Assembly (NCBI RefSeq): GCF_029537375.1
Contig: NZ_CP120679.1
Location: 3,701,501 to 3,765,500 of the forward strand
Length of the DNA: 64,000 nt
Source of the DNA: Bacillus sp. HSf4
GTDB taxonomy: Bacteria; Bacillota; Bacilli; Bacillales; Bacillaceae
Reading direction: 5' to 3'
In this document: positions 6,927 to 14,615 of the stretch, in pieces
How the letters are laid out: each line of letters starts with the position of its first letter
How positions within the stretch are numbered: the first letter of the stretch is position 1
Translations under genes and position numbers: made by a program
The notes under the pieces: generated by a model
The model's database searches: none
What the model saw: only the letters and a program-made list of their open reading frames with translations
What the model was told of the DNA's origin: nothing

Positions 6927-8023
6927 GACAACGCCTCCGTTAATTTAAGGATTTGATCTTTAGCATGACAAGCTTTCTCAAAGTATTTCGACGAAACTTC
7001 AGCGTCTCCCTGCTTTTTGAAATAGTAAGCCACATTTATAGCCAAATCTGCAACATCTGACCACAAATTTTTGTCCTGAAGCTGCTCCATAGCTTTCTCT
7101 AAGTCCTGCAAATCATGCTGATCATACAAACAGTATATGATCTTGAGTTTCGCTTGATATACGTTATCATTTTCCTCAATTGCTCGCGATAGGCTTTTTT
7201 TGTACCACATACGCGCATCTTCCAGAAAATCCATTTTATATAGAATCCTACTTAGCATGTACATGGAACGAATACAGATGACCGATTCTCGATGCTCAGG
7301 TATTTCAATCGCTTTTCTAAAATAAATTTTAGCTTCCGACAACATTTCTCTGCGTTCATGACAAATTCCCAAATTGAAACATCCTAAACTTTCTGAAAAC
7401 TTATAACCGAAAGTAGCTGCCGTCTTTATTGCCAGGTTATATTGCTTTTCTGCTTCCTCAAACCTGTATAAATCAACGTAATTTGCCGCAATAACCATTT
7501 GACAATTGATTCTTTTTTCTTCATATGTATCATGTGCAGTGAAAGATTCGAGCGCTTTTTCCGCATGGTTTAACGAGAAGAAGTTTTGCCTTATTTCATA
7601 ATAGGCAACAGCCAATCGGTAATGGAACTCCGCTTTCTCTATTTCATCATCAATTTTAATTAGCTTACTTTCCGCGATTCTGTAAAAATTGATTGCCTTT
7701 GTGAAATTCTTTTTGTAAAACTCATACATCCCAGAAAAGAAATAAAAATAGTATTGGATCATATTATCCGTTTCTTCTTCCAAAGCCTGTTTTTCTATAT
7801 CTTTTAACAGACTGCCTGATTCATTGAAGCTCTCAGTCATTAATTTAAAACGAGAATCAATCAAATTAAAATAAAGCAAAACATCCTGGTTCTTCTCCAT
7901 TTGAGGTAAATTCTTCTGTATCTCTTCCCGCATTTCAGTAGCTTTCGGTACATTATTTTGTTTGATTATCTTATACCATTCATTAATTGCCTGTCCGATT
8001 TTTTCATAGGCTATTTTCTCCAA
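6923..8023 (-). CDS. Rap-family TPR regulator (response-regulator phosphatase or anti-activator)
   Basis: 366 aa, the usual Rap length. It has an N-terminal three-helix region (residues 1-70, KIGQAINEWYKIIKQ) followed by about six tetratricopeptide repeats, visible in phrases such as FHYRLAVAYYEIRQNFFSLN, LGCFNLGICHERREM and LINVAYYF-type helices. Raps bind Spo0F~P or ComA-like regulators and are switched off by Phr peptides. TTG start at 8023 with GGAAAGGATGACC upstream. Translationally coupled to phr. It sits between phage remnants and is divergent from an LXG toxin gene, a typical accessory placement. Its target cannot be told from sequence. Confidence 0.9.
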   Translation of the reverse strand: MEKIAYEKIGQAINEWYKIIKQNNVPKATEMREEIQKNLPQMEKNQDVLLYFNLIDSRFKLMTESFNESGSLLKDIEKQALEEETDNMIQYYFYFFSGMYEFYKKNFTKAINFYRIAESKLIKIDDEIEKAEFHYRLAVAYYEIRQNFFSLNHAEKALESFTAHDTYEEKRINCQMVIAANYVDLYRFEEAEKQYNLAIKTAATFGYKFSESLGCFNLGICHERREMLSEAKIYFRKAIEIPEHRESVICIRSMYMLSRILYKMDFLEDARMWYKKSLSRAIEENDNVYQAKLKIIYCLYDQHDLQDLEKAMEQLQDKNLWSDVADLAINVAYYFKKQGDAEVSSKYFEKACHAKDQILKLTEALS

Positions 8024-8292
8024 CCCCCGGTCATCCTTTCCATCAGTTTTAAATATTCAAAATATTATATTTCCTTTTTCTGCATATAAACTTATTTTAC
8101 AGAAAAAATGATATATCGACAACTATTTTATCCCAATAAAAGAAATGTAAGGGTTATAAGTTTCTCAATAGGGTTTTTGACCTGATCAATATGATTCATT
8201 TTCACGAGTATAAAGGATTTATTAACCAATCCCTTTCCGTAAAGCGGTAAACTCTATACTGATTGTAACCATTAGTATTAGAGGAGAATGTC

Positions 8293-9747
8293 ATGAAGAC
8301 CCTTGACGTTCAGGCGTTGCATCATGCAATTGACCAAACGCTGGAACAATTAAAAAAGCAATCAGAAGAAATGGCCAAAGTCAAAAAAGGTGTGGATGGA
8401 ATCACGTCCCTTGAAGATGCTTTAAAAGGAAAAGGCGGAGACGCGATTCGTTCTTTTTATGAGGAATGCCACACCCCTTTCCTCCGGTTCTATGAATCTT
8501 TTATTGAAGAATATCAGTCAGCTTTGAAAAAAATGAAAAATGACCTGGAATCGCTTGAACCGAATCATAACGGATTTATTTCGCAAGCTTTCCTCGAACA
8601 CGAATTGGAACAAGGATTAAATGCAGCTGACCGAACAACTAAACACTTGGTATCCAAAGCAAATGCCACGATGGCGAAAGTCAACCATATTGTCGATCTG
8701 CCGGATTTGAACGATAACGATTTTCACGAACAGAACCGAAAAGCAACGAAAGACATCAATCAGACGATTGAAAAGCTGCACACCTTTGACAGGGAGCAGA
8801 CAAACGCCCTCAAAACCGCTGAAAATGACCTTGAAACGATGCAAAAATATATTACATGGCTTGAAAAAATGTACACAGGGCCTAAAATTGAAATCACCGG
8901 CTATCAAAAAGGCTCGATTTTAAAGCCGGATGAGGATACAAACATCAAGGGTCCGGTCGACGGTCTGAAGGGAGAGCTAGAAAAAGCCGAGCCGTCTCCA
9001 ATGGAAATCATGCTAGAGAAATTGGGAAATCAGAAAGATTCAGATGTCGATACACTTGCCGCCGCGCCTAACCGACTAAAAAAATTAATAAAAAAGTACA
9101 AAATACACAATAAATCGGTAAATAATCCAGATGCACTAAAAGAAATTAAGTTCAAAAAATATATAATTAAAAAATCAGATGTTGAAGTTAAAAAATTTGA
9201 AATGCCGTGGGGACCAGGAAAGATAGGCAAACTTGGAAAAGCGAGTGAAATCAGGCAGGCTTTAACCGAAAACCCCTTGAAAGTTGATGAAGTATCTAAG
9301 GTTGGGAAAAGTGCGAATACAGCCAAGGATATTTCTAAACATCAGATTAAATCTGGTGCAACCAACATTGCTCTCCATTCAAAATTTTTAGAGGTCTTAA
9401 AAGCAACCGAGTTAGCTAATCCACTAGTAGATAGCTTGAAAAAGACAGGAAAATTGCCTCCAAATTATGTTGGTAAGAATATAGCCGCGAAAAACGGTTG
9501 GCGGCCAGGAAAAGCACTGAATAATTATGTATCAGGCGGACAAATCGGCGGGGATATCTTTAAAAATACTGCAAATGTGTTGCCAAAAGCTCCGGGGAGA
9601 GTTTGGTATGAGGCTGATGTTGGTTTAAGTAACACTATGTCCAGAAGTAAACAGGCTGGAACAAGACTACTATATTCCAATGACGATAAAATGTATATTA
9701 CCACGGATCACTATAAAACAGTTCATTATATTGGGACTTTTAAGTAA
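8293..9747 (+). CDS. LXG-domain polymorphic toxin with barnase-like RNase tip
   Basis: 484 aa, ATG after GAGGAGAATGTC. Residues 1-200 are the helical LXG domain (MKTLDVQALHHAIDQTLEQL), which directs export through the type VII (YukE/Ess) secretion system. A linker follows, and residues 382-484 match the extracellular ribonuclease barnase closely in layout: LPPNYV, GGDIFKN, RVWYEAD and TTDHYKTVHYI. The expected catalytic residues are present: Glu440, Arg451, Arg458 and His473. The downstream gene encodes a barstar-like inhibitor. The upstream gene is a divergent rap, so the small helical partner proteins that often precede LXG genes are absent. Predicted role: killing of neighbouring Gram-positive cells. 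Confidence 0.92.
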   Translation: MKTLDVQALHHAIDQTLEQLKKQSEEMAKVKKGVDGITSLEDALKGKGGDAIRSFYEECHTPFLRFYESFIEEYQSALKKMKNDLESLEPNHNGFISQAFLEHELEQGLNAADRTTKHLVSKANATMAKVNHIVDLPDLNDNDFHEQNRKATKDINQTIEKLHTFDREQTNALKTAENDLETMQKYITWLEKMYTGPKIEITGYQKGSILKPDEDTNIKGPVDGLKGELEKAEPSPMEIMLEKLGNQKDSDVDTLAAAPNRLKKLIKKYKIHNKSVNNPDALKEIKFKKYIIKKSDVEVKKFEMPWGPGKIGKLGKASEIRQALTENPLKVDEVSKVGKSANTAKDISKHQIKSGATNIALHSKFLEVLKATELANPLVDSLKKTGKLPPNYVGKNIAAKNGWRPGKALNNYVSGGQIGGDIFKNTANVLPKAPGRVWYEADVGLSNTMSRSKQAGTRLLYSNDDKMYITTDHYKTVHYIGTFK

Positions 9748-9760
9748 AGGATGATAGTCA

Positions 9761-10066
9761 ATGGATTCATTACACGAAGAAAGAAAAGAGAAGATCACTT
9801 TGGATGTAAGCAATATTCAAGATTCCAACGAACTCCATAACGCATTAAAAGAAAAACTTGAGTTCCCGGACTTTTACGGAATGAATTGGGATGCGTTCTG
9901 GGATGCTATTACAGGACTTGTCGAACTTCCTAAAACCATAATATTTGAAGGTTGGGGCAATATCGAAGAAAAACTACCAACAGATTCACAAACCTTGGTT
10001 AACATTTTTAAAGAATTTAATGAAGAATATCCTTTTATGGAATGTGAAGTAGTTTATAAAAAATGA
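9761..10066 (+). CDS. Barstar-like immunity protein
   Basis: 101 aa starting 13 bp after the toxin stop. The barstar signature is clear: ELHNALKEKLEFPDFYGMNWDAFWDAITG, with the YG-N-W-DA-WD cluster of the helix that plugs the barnase active site. Beta strands ITLDVSNI and KTIIFEGW flank it. It should bind the C-terminal domain of the preceding toxin in the cytoplasm and protect the producer. Ends just before a terminator, so toxin and immunity gene form a two-gene unit. Confidence 0.92.
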   Translation: MDSLHEERKEKITLDVSNIQDSNELHNALKEKLEFPDFYGMNWDAFWDAITGLVELPKTIIFEGWGNIEEKLPTDSQTLVNIFKEFNEEYPFMECEVVYKK

Positions 10067-10069
10067 ATC

Positions 10070-10098
10070 TAAAGGGCGCCTACCCGGCGTCTTTTTAG
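10070..10098 (+). terminator. Terminator of the LXG toxin-immunity unit
   Basis: GGCGCC, five-base loop, GGCGTC (one wobble pair) and five T residues, a few bases after the barstar stop. Confidence 0.7.
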
Positions 10099-10770
10099 TG
10101 CGGCACAGAACCACAACCGTTCTCCGTGACGATTTAGACGCTAAGAAACGCTGATTTAGCGGGCTTTTGAAATGCAGAATCGAAGGGGCCGCTATATTCA
10201 TATTCAATCGTTGATATTGACGTCCTAAACCGTCACGCCCCTCCGAGTTAAAAATTTTGCGCATAGTTCCGAACGGCAGATGAGGCGGTTTTGTCCGGGT
10301 TGCCTGGGGATCGGCCGTCTCCAAAAAAAATCCGACTGAATACTTCATTCATCGTTTTGTATATCGAATGTAACAGAAACGAATTTTGTTACATTCATCA
10401 AACGAATGAAACGTTGATATGACATTATTCACCGGACGTTCGTTATCGCAATGAATCGAACTTACTTTATGCACGTTTTAAACCGTATTAAATCAACGAT
10501 CAGGATTGCGTCTAGTACCGATAGGTATGTATAAGATCGTGCATATTGTACGTGCTGTATCGGTGTATGTCGGCCGTAGTCGATGCAACATCGTTTCATT
10601 TTACGGTGAGTCGATCGGACATAGATGCGTCATGCAACGCCGATACACAAAGCGTTCCGTCTATTCGCAGGCTATGTTATATGTTGCGCAGTGTAGTGGC
10701 GCACCCTCTGAGTTTCGGACGGTCGCCTCCGTCCGGCATGTCTTGCTGATGGATGCGGCCGCCCCTGCCG
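10099..10770. other. Gene-poor stretch of the island
   Basis: About 670 bp with open frames on both strands but no recognisable protein, no codon pattern I trust and no good ribosome-binding sites. It contains several inverted repeats: 10366-10396, ACCGATA...TATCGGT around 10517-10567, and a tight GC hairpin at 10716-10735 (CGGACGG, 6-nt loop, CCGTCCG) without a T-run. It is probably residual phage regulatory or non-coding DNA. Confidence 0.4.
10366..10396. repeat. Inverted repeat, possible phage operator
   Basis: GAATGTAAC (10366-10374) and its exact complement GTTACATTC (10388-10396) separated by 13 bp in an AT-rich, promoter-like context. No adjacent intact regulator gene is present. Confidence 0.45.
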
Positions 10771-11307
10771 CTATACCTCGATCGACTCATATGCCGCCTC
10801 TATTTCATCCGCAGTAATCCCGATATATTTTAACGTATCGCGCTCGCTTGAGTGGTTAAGTATCGACATAATGCGCGAGACATCAACGCCGTTCTCGTAC
10901 AGGCGGTATCCGAATGTCTTGCGGAGCGTATGCGTACCAATGCCGCCGATCTTGTCGTAAATGCCGGCTCGTTTGGCGGTGTCGTTTAGGATGCGATAAG
11001 CCTGAACGCGGGTGATCGTTTTTCCGCCTTTGCGGCTGGCAAATACGTAGTCATCGTCGTCACCTTCGAGTTGGGAAACGATTTTGAGCAGCTTCAAATA
11101 CGCGACGCCTGGCGTTTTGCAGGCATGACGCGACAACACCTTGAGAACTTCGATAACGGCAGGCATTAGGTCGGATTTATTGCGGTAGATATGCGTGCGG
11201 ATGGCGTCGTTAAGCTCGTCCACAGAACGGAATGACGCCATTTTAGCGGATTCTTTCGTGTACATTCGGTTTCGTACCGACCCATGTTGGAAATTAGGTG
11301 CACTCAA
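10771..11307 (-). pseudogene. Chimera of a phage helix-turn-helix protein N-terminus and a tyrosine recombinase C-terminus
   Basis: An open frame of 178 codons joins two unrelated pieces. Residues 15 to about 70 (MYTKESAKMASFRSVDEL... RHACKTPGVAYLK) resemble the start of phage/plasmid helix-turn-helix replication or regulatory proteins. From about residue 75 the sequence is the end of an integrase catalytic domain: DDDDYVFASRKGG, GTHTLRKTFGYRLYENG (the HxLR motif) and TLKYIGI with the catalytic Tyr. The N-terminal core-binding domain and first catalytic Arg of the recombinase are missing. The most economical explanation is an in-frame deletion joining two genes. A functional product is unlikely. 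Confidence 0.7.
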
Positions 11308-11310
11308 ATA

Positions 11311-11333
11311 AGCGTTGACTTGAACGCTTTTTT
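11311..11333 (+). terminator. Orphan terminator-like hairpin
   Basis: AGCGTT, loop, AACGCT followed by a T-run on the plus strand. No plus-strand gene precedes it, so it may be a relic or act on a leader RNA; on the minus strand it lies directly upstream of the chimera. Confidence 0.4.
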
Positions 11334-11417
11334 CGATAAGATAGACGTAGGTGAGGACGTGCTATCTATCGGATTTTTTCCGACGGGTAGTCGTCTTTTT
11401 TTTGTGTGTTTTTATTT

Positions 11418-12383
11418 TTAAACCTTCAACTTATCGTTTTTGTTCGCTTTTCTATACTGCTCGATCACGATTTCGTCAACACAGTCGAGATAAATTTCTG
11501 TAGAGGCGAGATCCTTATGCCCCATTATTTTTTGTAAGGAACGAATATCGCCGCCATTTCTTAGATAGTTGATCGCGAAAGTGTGTCGCAAGCTGTGAAT
11601 ACTTGGCCGGCATTCTTTCTTTAGATCCGCCATTTCCCCGTATTTGTCAGCCCTTTTCCTCAAAGAATTTTTAGCGAGTTTTTCTCCGTACTGATTAACG
11701 AATACATGCGTAAAAGTCCCAAAATACTCCGTCATTTCCGTAAGTAACTGCTTCAATTCTTCCGCGACTTACTCCGTCATCGGCACCATTCTATTTTTTC
11801 GGTTCTTATTAATGGCGCCCGGCAACATAATAACAAGGTTGTCGAAATCGAGATCTTCCGGCTCAAGCCCTTCAAGCTCATTCGACCGGAGTCCGCACTT
11901 TAGCGAAAGCAAAAACGCCACAAAATCACGGAAGCCTGAGAACGTAGTTTTATCGATCATTTTGAAAAAGCGTCGAACCTGGCTGTCTGTGAGCATTTTT
12001 ACCGATGTTTAATCGACGCGCAGCTTCGTCACTCTTTGCGCGGGACTCTCGTTTATTAGCCCACGTTCAGTTAAGCGACTGAAGATTGATTTAATTCCGC
12101 CTAAACGGATATTTACGGTTACTGGCGATAGATTGCGTTTCTTTAACATCGTTGAGATGTAAGAACGTAGATGATCTTCGGTCACATCCGTTATGTTATC
12201 CGTCGGCATGATGCCGGTCACTTCCATAAACTCGGCAAAATAATTCCGGTAATCATTAATCGTTCGCTCCCGATAGTTCTCCGTTTCGTACAGCGAGTAG
12301 GCAATACCTAACGCTTCATGTACGGTCTTTGTCGATCGAAAGCTCTTCACTATTCCGTCCTGTCTCACGCCGATTCCTGACAC
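11418..12383 (-). pseudogene. Tyrosine recombinase (phage integrase) interrupted by two in-frame TAA codons
   Basis: The three open segments 12383-12009, 11996-11769 and 11756-11418 are all in one frame and are separated only by TAA at 12009-12011 and TAA at 11769-11771. Together they make a normal integrase of about 321 codons. It has a SAM-like core-binding domain (TINDYRNYFAEFMEVTG), the first catalytic Arg in CGLRSNELEGL, HSLRHTF (His-x-x-Arg), GHKD, and the Tyr in STEIYLD. Start is GTG at 12383 or, better spaced from GGAAAGG, GTG at 12368. It lies 220 bp from tRNA-Arg, as expected for the integrase of a tRNA-targeting element. Two nonsense mutations make it very probably inactive. Confidence 0.85.
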
Positions 12384-12410
12384 CTTTCCTACGTTTTAAA
12401 ACGGCCACAA

Positions 12411-12446
12411 CAAAAAAACCTCCCGGATTTATTTATCCGCGAGGTT
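12411..12446 (-). terminator. Terminator downstream of tRNA-Arg
   Basis: On the minus strand AACCTC-G-CGGA pairs with TCCG-G-GAGGTT (bases 12417-12446) and is followed by seven T residues. It separates tRNA-Arg from the integrase remnant. Confidence 0.8.
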
Positions 12447-12602
12447 GCGTTTGCTGAATCAGAGTTTTAGATGATACGAACCAACCGATTTTGGCCGGTC
12501 ACATTTCGCTCCGGTTCGTGTCCATTCGGACCCTTTTCGTACACTTTTCGCTTTAACGGACCGTCGGAAAATGTTGATCTGACGGGGCTAAAACGTATAT
12601 GA

Positions 12603-12678
12603 CGCGCTCGGAGGGATTCGAACCCCCGGCAGACGTGGTACCGGAAACCACCGCTCTATCCAGCTGAGCTACGAGCGC
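12603..12678 (-). tRNA. tRNA-Arg (anticodon CCG)
   Basis: Full cloverleaf on the minus strand. Acceptor stem GCGCTCG/CGAGCGC (12672-12678 with 12604-12610), D-arm AGCTCAGCTGGATAGAGC, anticodon stem GTGGT/ACCAC around loop TTCCGGT (anticodon CCG, reads CGG), T-arm with GGTTCGAATCC. CCA is not encoded. It corresponds to the single Arg tRNA beside clpP in B. subtilis (trnQ-Arg). The adjoining integrase remnant suggests its 3' end served as an attachment site. Confidence 0.95.
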
Positions 12679-12859
12679 ATATTTTTTAATGTCAGCAATA
12701 CATATTATAAGGGCTTATCTTAAATAAGTCAATGCCAGTATCTTTAAATTTGTTTGCCTTTATCCCGATTTGATGAAGGATTTTTGCCGTATTGTTTGAA
12801 TTTAATTGAAAGTGGGAAAAATAAAGCCCAGTATGTCTTTTGATGAAGACTGCTTTTTG

Positions 12860-12889
12860 TTTGACCTTTATTGACCAAAAATGTATGAT
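12860..12889 (+). promoter_or_regulatory. clpP promoter with CtsR operator
   Basis: TTTGACCTTTATTGACCAA (12860-12878) is the inverted form of the CtsR heptad repeat (GGTCAAA-type, tandem). It overlaps a SigA promoter: TTGACC at 12861-12866, 17-bp spacer, TATGAT at 12884-12889. CtsR would repress clpP until heat or protein stress, as in B. subtilis. Confidence 0.85.
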
Positions 12890-12929
12890 AAAACTACATA
12901 CTTACCTTTTAAGGTGAAGGAGGAGCATT

Positions 12930-13526
12930 ATGAATTTAATACCTACAGTCATTGAACAGACGAATCGCGGGGAAAGAGCGTATGACATTTACTCACGCCT
13001 GTTGAAAGACCGCATCATTATGCTGGGATCGGCAATCGATGACAATGTTGCGAACTCCATTGTATCACAGCTTTTATTCCTTGAAGCTGAAGATCCTGAA
13101 AAAGATATCAGCATCTACATTAACAGCCCTGGCGGCTCAATCACAGCCGGTATGGCGATTTATGACACCATGCAGTTTATCAAGCCGCAGGTTTCTACGA
13201 TTTGTACGGGAATGGCGGCATCCATGGGTGCGTTCCTTCTTGCTGCCGGTGAGAAAGGGAAACGCTATGCCCTTCCAAATAGTGAAGTGATGATTCACCA
13301 GCCGCTTGGAGGCGCCCAAGGTCAGGCGACTGAAATTGAAATTGCCGCGAAGCGCATTCTTTCATTGCGCGACAAGCTGAACAAAATCCTTGCTGAGCGC
13401 ACAGGACAGCCGCTTGAAGTGATCGAGCGCGATACAGACCGCGACAACTTCAAAACGGCCGAAGAAGCAAAAGAATACGGCTTGATTGATAAAGTGCTGA
13501 CACGCAATGTCGACTCGCAAAAATAA
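12930..13526 (+). CDS. clpP: ATP-dependent Clp protease proteolytic subunit ClpP
   Basis: 198 aa, start preceded by AAGGTGAAGGAGGAGC. The serine-protease triad is at the canonical positions: Ser98 (GMAASMGA), His123 (MIHQPLGG) and Asp172 (RDTDRDNF). ClpP forms a two-ring tetradecamer and degrades proteins delivered by ClpX, ClpC or ClpE in the cytoplasm, affecting stress survival, competence and sporulation. Expressed from the CtsR-controlled promoter and followed by its own terminator. Confidence 0.98.
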   Translation: MNLIPTVIEQTNRGERAYDIYSRLLKDRIIMLGSAIDDNVANSIVSQLLFLEAEDPEKDISIYINSPGGSITAGMAIYDTMQFIKPQVSTICTGMAASMGAFLLAAGEKGKRYALPNSEVMIHQPLGGAQGQATEIEIAAKRILSLRDKLNKILAERTGQPLEVIERDTDRDNFKTAEEAKEYGLIDKVLTRNVDSQK

Positions 13527-13530
13527 GTCA

Positions 13531-13558
13531 AAGAGCTGCCGATGGCAGCTCTTTTCTT
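13531..13558 (+). terminator. clpP terminator
   Basis: AAGAGCTGCC, three-base loop, GGCAGCTCTT then TTC, five bases after the clpP stop. Confidence 0.85.
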
Positions 13559-13605
13559 ATAAGCATTTTGCCGGCTTCCCCCTCATTTCCTTATGTAATG
13601 AATCT

Positions 13606-14181
13606 TTAAAAATCCTTCCACTTTTTCTCTAACACCGGATAATGATAATCATTCATCTTCCCGATCAATTCATCCGGACTTTCGGAAGCATGGATCAGCT
13701 GAAGGTGTGATTCGTTTGAAAAGCCTTCTTGGATGCTGTACTTCAGCATTTGCATCAGCGGTTCATAGTAATTGTTCACATTGTAGAGTCCAATCGGTTT
13801 TTGGTGGATGCCGATCTGCGCCCAGCACAGCACTTCAAACAGCTCTTCAAATGTACCGAATCCGCCGGGCATCGCGATGAAGCCATCGGCCAATTCACTC
13901 ATTTTTGCTTTGCGCTGATGCATGCCCTCTACTTCAATCAGCTCTGTCAATTGCTGATGGACAACTTCCCCTTTAAAAAGTCCCTTCGGCATGACACCGA
14001 TCACTTCCCCGCCATTTTCCAGTACGGTATCCGCAATCACACCCATTAATCCCATTCTTGATCCTCCGTAGACAAGCCGGATCCCTTTTTGGGCTATGTA
14101 AGCGCCGAGCTCGGCCGCTTTACTTCTGTATTCCGGATTCGCTCCCATATTTGACCCTGAATATACGCATACCGTTTTCAT
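13606..14181 (-). CDS. yvdD: LOG-family phosphoribohydrolase YvdD
   Basis: 191 aa Rossmann-like protein of the family once labelled lysine decarboxylase. The hallmark PGGFGTFEE (residues 105-113) and the preceding MHQRKAKM are present, as is the N-terminal YSGSNMG. LOG enzymes cleave nucleotide 5'-monophosphates to base plus ribose 5-phosphate, best known for cytokinin activation. I start at ATG 14181, spaced 8 bp from GGAG, rather than the GTG at 14190. Divergent from yvdC. Confidence 0.9.
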   Translation of the reverse strand: MKTVCVYSGSNMGANPEYRSKAAELGAYIAQKGIRLVYGGSRMGLMGVIADTVLENGGEVIGVMPKGLFKGEVVHQQLTELIEVEGMHQRKAKMSELADGFIAMPGGFGTFEELFEVLCWAQIGIHQKPIGLYNVNNYYEPLMQMLKYSIQEGFSNESHLQLIHASESPDELIGKMNDYHYPVLEKKWKDF

Positions 14182-14235
14182 CCCATTCACTCCAACTCAA
14201 TATACTGATTAAAACAATTAACATTGTACTATATA

Positions 14236-14263
14236 TTGTTCATTTCATGTGCGATAATATAAT
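14236..14263 (+). promoter_or_regulatory. Promoter for yvdC-HD gene pair
   Basis: TTGTTC (14236-14241), 16-bp spacer, TATAAT (14258-14263), about 30 bp before the yvdC start. Confidence 0.6.
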
Positions 14264-14291
14264 AGAATTTTTTGAATGGGAGTGTTTATTA

Positions 14292-14615
14292 GTGTTAACA
14301 GATGCGGAACAATGGACGAAAGCATTTTATCAAAAAAGGGGATGGAGCGAATACGGCCCTTTCATCCGCATGGGTTTTCTGATGGAGGAAACAGGTGAGC
14401 TGGCAAGGGCTGTCAGGACCTATGAAATCGGCAGAGACCGGCCGGACGAGGCGAAAAAGCCGGCGCTTCAATTAAAACAGGAGCTTGTCGAAGAGATGGG
14501 CGATGTCATGGGAAACTTGATCATGCTCGCCGGCATTTACGACATCACATTGGAAGAGATGATGGAAGCCCATCAAAAAAAACTGACGGAAAGATTCCGG
14601 CAGGATGAAGATTGA
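14292..14615 (+). CDS. yvdC: MazG-like nucleotide pyrophosphohydrolase YvdC
   Basis: 107 aa from the GTG at 14292, which has GGGAG nine bases upstream and gives the ~106-aa length of the B. subtilis protein; the open frame extends much further upstream without meaning. The MazG helix motif with metal-binding acidic residues is visible: MEETGELARAVRTYE and ELVEEMGDVMGNL (EExxE...ExxD). Such enzymes hydrolyse NTPs or house-clean aberrant nucleotides. Its last 11 bases overlap the start of the HD-domain gene, so the two are co-translated. Confidence 0.88.
   Translation: MLTDAEQWTKAFYQKRGWSEYGPFIRMGFLMEETGELARAVRTYEIGRDRPDEAKKPALQLKQELVEEMGDVMGNLIMLAGIYDITLEEMMEAHQKKLTERFRQDED

Noticed and set aside
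10716..10735. GC-rich hairpin as terminator of the chimera
   Set aside because: Perfect 7-bp stem but no T-run on either strand.
10506..10817. 103-aa plus-strand frame in the island
   Set aside because: No ribosome-binding site, no recognisable family, and it overlaps the recombinase chimera on the other strand.
11769..12011. Programmed read-through of the two TAA codons in the integrase
   Set aside because: TAA is the least leaky stop and no recoding signal is visible; simple nonsense mutation is more likely.
12603..12678. Phage attachment duplicate near the island's left end
   Set aside because: I scanned for the tRNA 3' end sequence between levB and the integrase and found no copy, so no second attachment site is annotated.
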